From assembly GCA_010015655.1 (NCBI GenBank), contig ML976676.1:312712-376711 (forward strand): a DNA stretch of 64,000 nucleotides, given 5' to 3'. Below the pieces are notes generated by a model. That model worked only from the letters and a program-made list of their open reading frames with translations, was not told the DNA's origin and made no database searches. Shown here piece by piece: positions 55,501 to 64,000 of this stretch (position 1 is the stretch's first letter; every line of letters starts with the position of its first letter). Position numbers and translations under genes: made by a program. Source of the DNA: Bimuria novae-zelandiae CBS 107.79. Lineage: Eukaryota; Ascomycota; Dothideomycetes; Pleosporales; Didymosphaeriaceae.

Positions 55501-57365
55501 AGTGACACTTCTTGCACAACTAATGGCAGGAGACGATTAAGCTATACTACTATAAATAGTGTAAATAGGACAGTTGCAAACAAGCCTATAGGCCGCAGCC
55601 TTTATGGCAGGCACCGAAGCTGGCAGTAGTGGCAAATACGAAGGCAAGACTCTTAATAAGGCGTAGCTTTGACAAATAATTATATTAAGTAAGAAGCTAC
55701 ATTGAAGTGTGCTTCTAGAGCCACCCACATGCCAAAGCAAGCTCGAAGATCACCCTCTTTATAATATGTAGAAGGAAGCAGAACGATCCCATCTATAGAG
55801 CCACAAGGAAATAAAGTCTTGGAGCGAGGTCGTAGCAGCTCTAGTAAAGGCAATAGGCTATTAAATCCTTAACTGCATGTGGGTATATACCTACAAATTT
55901 AACAAACACTATCAATTGCAGAAATGTAAAGCAAGGCTGGTAGTGCAAGGCGATTAACAGCGGCACCTTACCTTACAAGAAACCTACGCCGCAACACTTG
56001 CAGGATAATTATTCTATATGCTTATAGCAGTTATAGCTCGTATTAACTTAGAGCTTATCTAACACGACGTTACCAACGCGTTTGTCCATGCAAAGCTAGA
56101 CAGAGAAATCTACATGAGAATGCCTCGCGGCTACTCGCGAGCAGGCACAGTCTTTAAACTACACAAAGCACTGTATGGACTGCGCATATCTCTACTGCTC
56201 TGGCAAAGAGAGTTTATATTAACGCTTCGTGATATTGGCTTTGAAATAGTGCCCTACGAGCCATGCTGCCTTATTAAGGATAGCATTATTATATTCTTCT
56301 ATGTAGATGATCTTATTATCGCCTATTAGAAGAATCACGAGCCTGCAGCAAAAGTAGCTATTAAAGAGATAAGAACTAAATTTACCCTCACTAGCGGGAA
56401 AGACCTGTAATACTTTCTAGAAATTAAAATTATTAGGGACTACTTAAATAAAAAGATCTGGCTTTCACAAGCATTATACGTCGATAAAATATCGCGCCTT
56501 ATCGATCACCATGAGATTTGCCATAATACCCTAATAGGTTTAATTAAATTACTCCTAAGAACAGGACTGGCTAGTAAGGGTGAGATTAATCGATACTAGC
56601 GCAAAGTCGAATTAATTCTCTATACTATAGTTATAACTCGACTAGATATTGCCTTTGCAAGCTTTAGATTATTACGATTCTTATCTAACCTAAGCAAAGA
56701 GTACTAAGTAGCTACTAACTAAGTTCTCCTCTATCTTACTAATACTAAATTACTAGGTCTTTAGCTTAGGGGTGCAGATACTTTAAAAGTAGTAAGCAAC
56801 GTATCCTTTGCCGACAATACACTCGATCGCAAGAGTTTATAAGGATACGTTATTAAATTATTTAGCGACCTAATTACCTGGAAAGCAAGCAAGCAAGATA
56901 CAGTTACCACATTAATAATAGAGGCCAAACTTCTAGCGCTTTTACAAGTAGCTAAGGAGGCTATCTTTACTTCACGATTACTTTAGGAGCTCTAGATTAC
57001 TGTAAGTAATCGCCTAATTATAATTAACTACGATAATTAATAGACTATTCGCCTTATTACTAAAGAAATCGCAAAGCTGCAGACCAAGCTCCGCTATGTA
57101 GATATCTATAATTATTAGCTAAGATAAGAAGTTACACTTAGGATAATTAAGGTGGACTATTAACGCTTAAAGGACATGGTTGTAGATAGACTTACAAAGG
57201 CCCTGCTAGTAAACAAATAGAGCAAGTTTCTAAATAGGCTAAGACTTAAAGATATATTAGATAAGATTACTAATTAAGAGGTTGCCCTGCAGGATCTACA
57301 GTAGAGGATAGAGGCCTTTGAGTTAGAATAATGGACAGATGAATAATGCGAAGGTCCAGCTTGAG
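52577..57365 (+). pseudogene. Copia-4 Gag-Pol polyprotein relic
   Basis: ATG 52577 opens MALLTLRDPTVILTNYTNYT (Gag). A Cys-rich LKCPACKxRYSLQDYSYA lies near 53570. Pre-integrase RLGHLGPLALEHLV with VKCDACGKAKLKRQIRR is near 54370-54500, and the integrase core begins at VIDFHNYEAD (catalytic Asp). RT: WVYTYKF near 55880, KARLVVQGD, a well-kept stretch at 56114-56329 (MRMPRGYSRAGTVFKLHKAL, FFYVDDLIIAY with YVDD intact). RNase H near 56810-57200 (SFADNTLDRKSL, IEAKLLALLQVAKEA). Mostly one frame with Trp/Gln stops. It would encode everything needed for Copia retrotransposition but is inactive. Confidence 0.88.
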
Positions 57366-57388
57366 GATAAGCCCAAGCTAAGGGGGTG

Positions 57389-57611
57389 TGTCCGATTATA
57401 TAGCCTCTATCTGTTGTGGATATAAGGTTGGAGCACTCTCTCTTTTGTACTATTCTAAATAGGGCTAGCGCTGTAGTGGCACTTATTTAGAGCCTCGCAC
57501 ACATCTGCATTCCAGGAACACAGAACACGAACATCATTAATCAATCATCACATCCATCAAATTCTCATCATTGCATTATCTCAAAGTGACAGAACACTAT
57601 CAAATCTGACA
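57389..57611 (+). repeat. 3' LTR of Copia-4
   Basis: 223 bp, TGTCCGATTATATAG to CAAATCTGACA. The few A:T changes are in the inner half, and the outer half is ancestral. Confidence 0.93.
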
Positions 57612-59240
57612 CAAGCACGCGATCCCCTAAACCTATAAATAGCTAGTCGTTATAGAGCTTCCTCTCCTTAATAGACTTTATTTTTAAGCTCCTTAATCGT
57701 TATAACTATGTGCTATAATTATAAGCCTAGTACCTTTATAATGCTTTCTAATATATTTGCTTTATATTAGCTAATAATTATAATAATAAACTATTTTTTA
57801 CTTTTTATTATCCTTACGCTCACGTCTTAATACTTATAACTTATAATAAAGCTAACTATATAATAACTACTACAAAGCTTCTAGTAAGTAATTAACTTAT
57901 AAATTATAATTTATTTCTATCTTAGTACGCGTAGCTTAAGTACCCCGTAAAAGCTTAAAGAATATAAAATTATATTAACCTTAAGGCTCCTAAGTAGATA
58001 AATATACATAACTAAGCTCTAAAGCTACTAGATATAAATACTAAGGGCAAGCCCTATATATAATAGCTTAAACGCTATAAGCTAGAGTCTATTATTTATA
58101 ATTAGCTTATAATAAAGCTTTGGGTACTTTAAAATTAGGTTTATACTATAGTTAATTTATAAAGGCTAAAGCTTATAATATTATAATTAAGTAAGTAGTA
58201 GACGCTATAGGCGCTAATTAAAAAACTTAAGAATAATTTCTATCTAAGTAATAATAATTAGAAGGAGCAGGTATAACATATATATAGAGAGGTTACCCTA
58301 CGCCCACAGAGCAGCAGCACAATAGACATAACTAAATAGCTATCTAAATGGAACCGCGCACACGCCAACACTGTGCTTCTAGATTTCCTAGAGATAAAGG
58401 GTACGCTGCTAATAAAGGATTTCCTACGCTTAGTATCACGATACAACTATAAGTAGGCTTAGAGAGAGCTTAATAACCTATCGCGACTAGGCGCAGTAGC
58501 AACTCTATCTCTAGAAGGATACGCTCGCTAGCTCGCGCAGCTTGGCTAAACAACTAAGCACGCAGGCATATACGCTACGCTCGGAGGGCGCACTCCTAAT
58601 ACAAGCTATAAGTATCCATGTAGAGTAAATAGCTAGCATTAATAGAAGCCTATAGAGTGTAACCGCCTTTAGTACGCGCTTTAAGAAAAAGCTTTTTATA
58701 AGCTCTATAATAAGCCTATAGGTAAGAAGATTAGTAAAATTAAGAGCTAAATTTACAAGGATTAGTAAAAGTTATAATTAACTAAGCTTAAATATAAAAG
58801 ATAAGTAGTAGACCCTCCTCTAGTCTTTCTAGGGAATATTAAAGCATAAATTATAATAAGCCTTTACTAGCTAGGCGCTATAATTCTATAGCTACTTATT
58901 TTTTTTATTTATATACGCAGGTACTCGTGCGGACTACGTTATAAGTAAATAACTACTTTTAAATATTTATTAAAGCTTTATAGTAGAAATACGTTACTTT
59001 TTTTTCTTCATTACCTTTTTCTTAGAACTATATATAAACTAGGTACTTAGACTAATTACCTAGTAAGCTAAAGATTTAAGCTAGACGCTTTTTAAGCTCT
59101 ACGCGTAAGTTTATTACCTTTTATACTTTAAGTTATTATTTAGCTTATTTTATTACGCTTTATAAGCTAAGGAGTATATTATAAAAAATATTTTACTAAA
59201 GCTTTCTACGCTACTTAGAGTTAAGCTAAGTAGCTAAGTA
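57612..59240 (+). other. Unidentified repeat with a decayed reading frame
   Basis: Starts AAGCACGCGATCCCCTAAAC, a block that recurs in the same orientation at 59245. Between about 58230 and 58830 one plus-strand frame is readable through RIP-type stops: VTLRPQSSSTIDIT, KWNRAHANTVLLDFLEIKGT, LLIKDFLRLVSRYNYK, LSRLGAVATLSLEGYAR and GGRTPNTSYKYPCRVNS. I do not recognise the family. It could be part of a DNA transposon sharing its end with the Tc1-like relic, or an old host gene. The flanks are featureless AT-rich DNA. Confidence 0.45.
57613..57665 (+). repeat. Direct repeat unit 1 (CACGCGATCCCCTAAAC block)
   Basis: About 50 bp repeated near-identically at 59245-59290. Unit 2 lacks 36 bp present just after the shared part of unit 1 (between GCTTCCT and TAATCGTT). 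No inverted partner was found in the window. Confidence 0.65.
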
Positions 59241-59244
59241 GCTA

Positions 59245-59290
59245 AGCACGCGATCCCCTAAACTTATAAATAGCTAGTTATTATAAAGCT
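59245..59290 (+). repeat. Direct repeat unit 2
   Basis: Same orientation as unit 1 and slightly RIP-altered (CCTATAAAT to CTTATAAAT). It may be the 5' end of the Tc1-like element that follows. Confidence 0.65.
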
Positions 59291-59299
59291 TCCTAATCG

Positions 59300-59960
59300 T
59301 TGTGACTATGCGCCACACTTAGTAAATGCAGAATATTAACTTTAAAAGCGTGACTTTTTCTAATAAGGTCTTAGTAGAGGGAGGTAAGGGAAAGAAGAGG
59401 ATCTATATCTTTAAGACGCTACTTTAAAAATAGGATTATAATAAGATTAAAGAGGAGAATATTCAGAAGGGAATAGTATAGATGTTCTGGGCCTGCTTCT
59501 GGTATAAAGGTCGATCTGAACTTATCGCAATGGAACGAAATCCATAAGCTCCACGGAACGGCTACAGTGCACGCTTATATATCTGGGCGCTAGAGGAAGG
59601 GCTCCTACTAGTATTAGATAAAGATACTATCTATTAGTTGGATAATGCACTAATTTATACTGCCTACGATATAGCCCTCTAGCTAGAGGTAATAAATATT
59701 AAAGTTCTAAATTTCTCTTTTTACTTACCTAACCTTAATCTAATTAAGCATCTCTAGTGGGCACTTAAATAGAAGGTAATTAAATTATATCTAGAGTAAA
59801 AGAACTAAGGGTAGTAGTAGATTAATAAAGACGTATTTATTAACGCTACCTAAGAAGCTCAGTAAGTCCTACCTTAGAGTCTTATAAAGAAGCTTATTAA
59901 TTCTATGCTAAGGAGAATACAGGCGGTAATAAAAGCTAAAGGCTAATAAATAAAGTACTA
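59300..59960 (+). pseudogene. Tc1/mariner-type (DDE_3) transposase relic
   Basis: Plus strand, with stops: MFWACFWYKGRSELIAMERN, then APRNGYSARLYIWALEEGLL, YxLDNALIYTAYDIAL (the DNAPxH block) and LNFSFYLPNLNLIKHLxWAL (from WPPYSPDLNPIEHLW). This is the DDE_3 superfamily endonuclease common in fungal Tc1-like elements, a different lineage from the pogo/Fot1 copies. The N-terminal HTH is not readable. It ends near NSMLRRIQAVIKAKG. Limits approximate. Inactive. Confidence 0.8.
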
Positions 59961-60139
59961 AAATAGCATGTAATTAAGGCCTTAAAATTATTATTAGAAA
60001 AGTTAAATATTTAGTGTTAACAGACTAATGTCCTAGTACTATATAATCCTGCTAAGACTTTCCTCCTAAAGGTAGTTCCTAAGACTTACTATAGTCTTAA
60101 TCTTTATAGAGGACTTCTTGCTTATGCGGGACTTTATTA

Positions 60140-60265
60140 TGTAATTACTAACCTAAGTTGCCCTGTACTTCTTTGTGTTCCTCTGGTGCGGTTATTCCGC
60201 CAACAATGACTCTCTTGGTGTAATTGTCCGGTTCTATTATTCCTGTGAGGTTCGTGATCGTAACA
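60140..60265 (-). repeat. Probable 3' LTR of Gypsy-5
   Basis: A 126-bp non-RIPed segment, TGTAATTAC to GATCGTAACA on the plus strand, with TG...CA ends, at the junction between the Tc1-like relic and the Gypsy interior. The other LTR lies outside the window, so the limits cannot be verified. Confidence 0.5.
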
Positions 60266-60599
60266 CTACTTAAGTCTAGAAATAGTATATTTATTCGTGA
60301 TTTAACGCGTCGTTTCTTTAACACTTAGATATCCCTATTCTTATAGTATATGTAATTTCCTAATTAAGATTTCTTTATATCCTAGTTTTATAAGAATCTT
60401 ATAGCGGTGATCTTATCGTATTTTATTAAGTCTATATTAGTAGAGGTCGTATTTGTCCTGTTAATTTATAGTAAGTTATCTATAGTCTTAAAATCTAATA
60501 CTATTAGTTTAGTGTACCTTAGGCTTGCGACCCGGATCTTAAGTACTAGCTAATTATATTTTATAGTTTTATTACTTCTAGCTTATAGTACTATATTAT

Positions 60600-62500
60600 A
60601 TAGATCTAGTGTATTCTTAGTAAGGTCTAATCTTTTACTTAGGGCGTCTGCCGCGCTATTAAGCGTTCCTAGTTAATAGTATATTATAAGGTTAATATTT
60701 GCAAGGAATTTATCCTATTATATTTATTATTAGTTAAGCTTCTTTGGTATTATGAAGCTAGTAAGGTTTTTATAGTTTATTTATACTTCTATTTTAAAGC
60801 GAGCTTTAGTAAGCTAAGCTTTTTATTATTTAAACGTGTTTACTATCCTAAGTAGTTTTATATTATAAACTTTATAATTAAGTTCTGCTCCTAAGAACTT
60901 CCTTAAATAAAAGAATACTAGTCTCTATATTTTAATACTCCTTTATTATAAGAGTATCGCTCCTAGCACGTAATCTAATATATCTATTTTCACTCTTACA
61001 AGTTTCTTTAGGTCGTGTATTTAGAGGAGGGGTCCTGCAAGGAACTTTCTCTATAGTTCTTTAAATACCTCTAATAGGTTTCTATTAAGGGACTAGGTGC
61101 TTTCTCCATCTGCTTTTTTTATAAGATTTATTAACGGTGTGGTGGTCTTAGAGTAGTCCTTAATAAACTTTTAGTAGAAGTTATTAAACCCTAAGAAAGA
61201 CTAGATATCCTTTACTAACTTAAAAACTAATTATTCTTAAATAGTAGTTATCTTTTTAAGATCTATAGCTACACCTTCCCTTAAGATAATAAATCCAAGA
61301 TATTTTATTTTTATAGTATAAAAATTGCATTCTTCTAGGTAACGAAGTAATAAATACATTTTTATGTTTATAGGTACTTTTTTTTACATATTCTATATAC
61401 TCCTTAACCGCCCTAGTGTAATAGATAAGTACGTTGGTAAGGTAAGCTATATAGAATATATTTAGGTATTTATATAGTATTTTATAAATTAGTGTCTAAA
61501 ATGTTGCAGGCGCGTTTATTAGTCTAAAGGATATTAGCTAGCACTTATATAAGCTATATTAGGTCCTAAACGTGGTCTTATATCTGTGTTCCTTAGCTAT
61601 TTATATGCGGTGATAACTATTACGTATATTAAACTTTATAAACTACTTAACTCCTCAGAGTCTATCTATTACCTCTAGGTACTAGTTTTAAATTATAGCC
61701 TGATTTAGCTATTTATAGTCTATATAAAGTAGTAGCTTACTATTTTCCTTAGATATCTAAAGTATAAGAAAAGTCACCGGGCTAACTTTCTTAAATATAC
61801 TATTTTACTAAGTTTTTTAAGTAATCCTATACTCCCTTCTCTTAGTCTATAAGTATTAATTATTATTATTTTAGGCGAAGTTTTGTGCTCTCTATTATAA
61901 GTATCTTATATTTTTATTTCTAGTGCTTTAGTAGTTCTTCTTTTCCAATTTATTTAAACAGTTCTATATAATCGTGATATTTTAACAGAATATTATTAAA
62001 TCTTACTTTTATCTTAAGGCCTAAGTATTATACCTAAATTAGTCTTGCGTAGCCTAAATTTTCTTTTAAAACTTTTATAATTTTAGTAGCTAAAAATTAT
62101 TTAGTCTATCTTTTAACACGCCCTATAGGGGCGTTTAGTGTTAATAGCTATACTTTTTATATTTCTTATATATTAGTAACTTTTAATATAGGTTTTTAGC
62201 TAATTGGCATTTTCTTTTACTAGTTAATAACAGGGTTATGTTCGAGAAGCTGGTTATAACTACTAATTACTTTTAAGCTTTTAAGATCTATTATTATGAA
62301 GCTATATTAGCTTTCGAATCTATTTAGAATAATAGATAATAGCGTTGTTTTAAGACGTAACTAGCCTATACTATATCCTTAGGATAATGTCCTATTTACT
62401 ATTTCTACTTATACTAGTGTATTTTTAGAAATATTAGATATTTAGTTACTCTAGGGTCTATTAGCGCTGTTACTTAGTAACCACTAATTATAACTTCTTT
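60600..62500 (-). pseudogene. Gypsy-5 RNase H, RT and protease relic
   Basis: The reverse complement near 60630-60690 reads LGTLNSAADALSKRLDL, the RNase H C-terminal signature ('G..N.ADALSRR.D'). RT lies at about 61000-62000: YKYLNIFYIAYLTNVLIYYT near 61420-61480 is the altered YLDD block. The protease region at 62150-62500 aligns with Gypsy-4 49500-49900. Too many stops for expression. Confidence 0.75.
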
Positions 62501-64000
62501 AGTTAGTTATCGACTATTTACGCCTTTTTCTACCTTTTTTGCCCTTATAGTCGCACCTCTACTAGTATGGTCTTTTGTCTAGTAGCGCCCTAGTTTTCTA
62601 ACTTATTATTAGCCTACTTAGTAGGGTTCTAGGAAGTCTCTGCTTCCTTAGTCTAGGTTTATATAGTTTATTTATCTTAGTATTAGTTTTAGTCTTTTTC
62701 TATTATTTCTAGTACAGCGCTTTATAAGTACTTTTAGTATCCTTAATTTGCTAGACCTCTTCGTCTTTTTAGGGTTCCCCGTGTCGTCCATATCCCGTAA
62801 CTAGGCACTCCTAAGATTTTATATCCTAATATAGTAGTGTTATTTCTAATACTATTATTTATTCACTTGAATATAGGTGTACTAGGCAATCCCTATTATA
62901 GTCTAACTATTTAATTTAGTATAGGTAATTAAGACTGGTGCCCTCCGGCTATTAGTTTCCTGTAATTACTATTAAACCTAAGTTTATACCTTTAGGGTAC
63001 TAGTATGTAGCGTCTTTATATGCTTTATGCATTTAGTATTTATTATTAAAGTATTTTTCCTATTCTAATTCCTTATAGTATTATAACTGCTTATTAGGGA
63101 AATATTTATAGCTTTATATTATAAGTTTTTAATTATTTACAAATTTATAGTTAAGATCTTTTATTCATATTACTACTTATACCTTTTTTATCTAATATAG
63201 TTAACAGTCCTTTTTATTACAAAAGAACTAGACGACCCCCTTATATTATTTTTAAATCTTAATTTACTATTCTAGTACTAGTATATTTTCTTAGAATTTT
63301 ATAATAAACTTATAGATTATTATAACTCTTAGCTCTTAAAGTTTAATCTTTTACGTGTATTCCTAGAGTATATGTGTCTAGCTATTATATACCTAGCACT
63401 TTTCTTCTAATAGCTCGAGCAGGCCCTTATACTTCAGTACTATTTTTTATTTTATTTCTACTAGTGTTTCTAGAACCTTAAGTTCTATATTGAAAACTTT
63501 ATTTTTATCTATTTTTAGTAGTATAGGTGTTATTGCCTATAACGTAGCTATTACTACTTAAATAATTTAAGCTTTCTTGCTTTATCCTTTCTTATTTTGT
63601 AAATAATGTTTTTAAAGGTAATTTATTTCTCTATATCCCAAGTACGCTTTTTTATTAACAGTTATTTTTGCTCTTAGTTTAATAGTCTATTATTACGGCC
63701 TTTTTACCACTTCCTTAGTTTCTGTTTTTAAGCTTTATTAGCTATTATAAGGTCTCTATTATAGTCCTTCTATAGTTTCTAGCTTTTTTAATATTAGGTT
63801 AAATGCAATTAACTTCTTACTTTTCTAACTATCATTTATATAGTTAATTATTAATTTATATACCTAGATTCACGAGCTCCACTAGTTCGTTTATCTTATT
63901 ATAGTAGGTAAGCGTATCCTAACAAATACTTTCTTTTAACTTATTATAATAAGCTACTTAAAGTAGGGCATTATTTTAATTAATTTTAGCTTATAGGCGC
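62500..64000 (-). pseudogene. Gypsy-5 Gag region
   Basis: AT-rich minus-strand remains aligning with 50000-51350 of Gypsy-4. No motif is readable with confidence. Assigned to Gag by position upstream of protease. Confidence 0.45.

Larger units (their letters stand above)
52318..57611 (+). mobile_element. Copia-4, full-length, same family as Copia-3
   Basis: 5294 bp with 223-bp LTRs, exactly the length of Copia-3, in opposite orientation about 38 kb away. The left flank pentamer ATCCC and the right flank CAAGC do not match, so no target duplication. A polypurine tract (AAGGGGGTG) precedes the 3' LTR. The interior aligns to Copia-3 and is somewhat better preserved. Confidence 0.93.
60140..64000 (-). 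mobile_element. Gypsy-5, runs off right edge
   Basis: Minus-strand Gypsy element of the Gypsy-4 family, heavily RIPed. From left to right it shows LTR, end of RNase H/start of integrase, RT, protease and Gag. The integrase region between LTR and RNase H is short (about 350 bp), so an internal deletion is likely. Gag continues past the window. Confidence 0.75.

Noticed and set aside
52313..57616. A target duplication for Copia-4 using the GATCCC-like words on both sides
   Set aside because: The shared word is not adjacent to the right LTR, and the immediate flanks ATCCC and CAAGC differ.

Overview
The window reads as a transposon graveyard from a filamentous ascomycete (Pezizomycotina). Class and species cannot be fixed from sequence alone. 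The evidence is fungal-type short introns (GTAAGT...AG, 46-158 bp), a 2EXR-domain gene found in that group, fungal Copia, Gypsy, pogo/Fot1 and Tc1 families, and widespread damage of the repeat-induced point mutation (RIP) kind. In that damage C:G becomes T:A, mostly CpA to TpA, so Trp, Gln and Arg codons become stops while reading frames stay otherwise intact. Very AT-rich stretches are decayed repeats. Balanced-composition islands are unique DNA, outer LTR halves or younger elements.

Layout. 1-14615: a pogo/Fot1-like DNA transposon (A, minus strand) split by three minus-strand Copia elements: Copia-1 (runs off the left edge), Copia-2 (2170-8380, TSD GTAAC) and Copia-3 (9021-14314, TSD CCTTT). 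14618-14835: native DNA. 14838-23658: three pogo-like transposons C, D and E joined end to end, sharing only a TA at each joint. C also holds a short retroposon, a solo LTR and a further transposon, F. 23661-26451: the only sizeable unique island, with two convergent host genes, a 2EXR-domain protein and a spliced six-cysteine protein. 26454-28564: pogo element B, the intact-length relative of A. 28621-33899: two nested Gypsy elements with a solo LTR. 33900-39149: Copia-5, with identical 151-bp LTRs but no target-site duplication. It joins broken Gypsy-2 directly to a truncated zinc alcohol dehydrogenase pseudogene (39150-40265). 40509-43670: an unusual TIR element carrying a spliced integrase-core (GINGER-like) transposase, part of which is undamaged. 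43814-52317: pogo element H, Gypsy-3 and Gypsy-4 (minus strand), with further small insertions. 52318-57611: Copia-4, the same family and exact length (5294 bp) as Copia-3 but in opposite orientation. 57612-60139: an unidentified repeat and a Tc1-like DDE relic. 60140-64000: Gypsy-5 (minus strand), which runs off the right edge.

Few genes can be functional: the 2EXR gene, the six-cysteine gene, and possibly the C-terminal part of the GINGER-like transposase. The rest records a history of insertion, RIP and ectopic recombination. After subtracting nested insertions, the pogo-like elements all come out at 2111-2127 bp, which independently supports the boundaries. The most interesting structural signal is that all six pogo-like families carry a direct repeat spaced 16-17 bp inside their terminal inverted repeats, matching the 17-bp footprint known for CENP-B/pogo DNA-binding domains.
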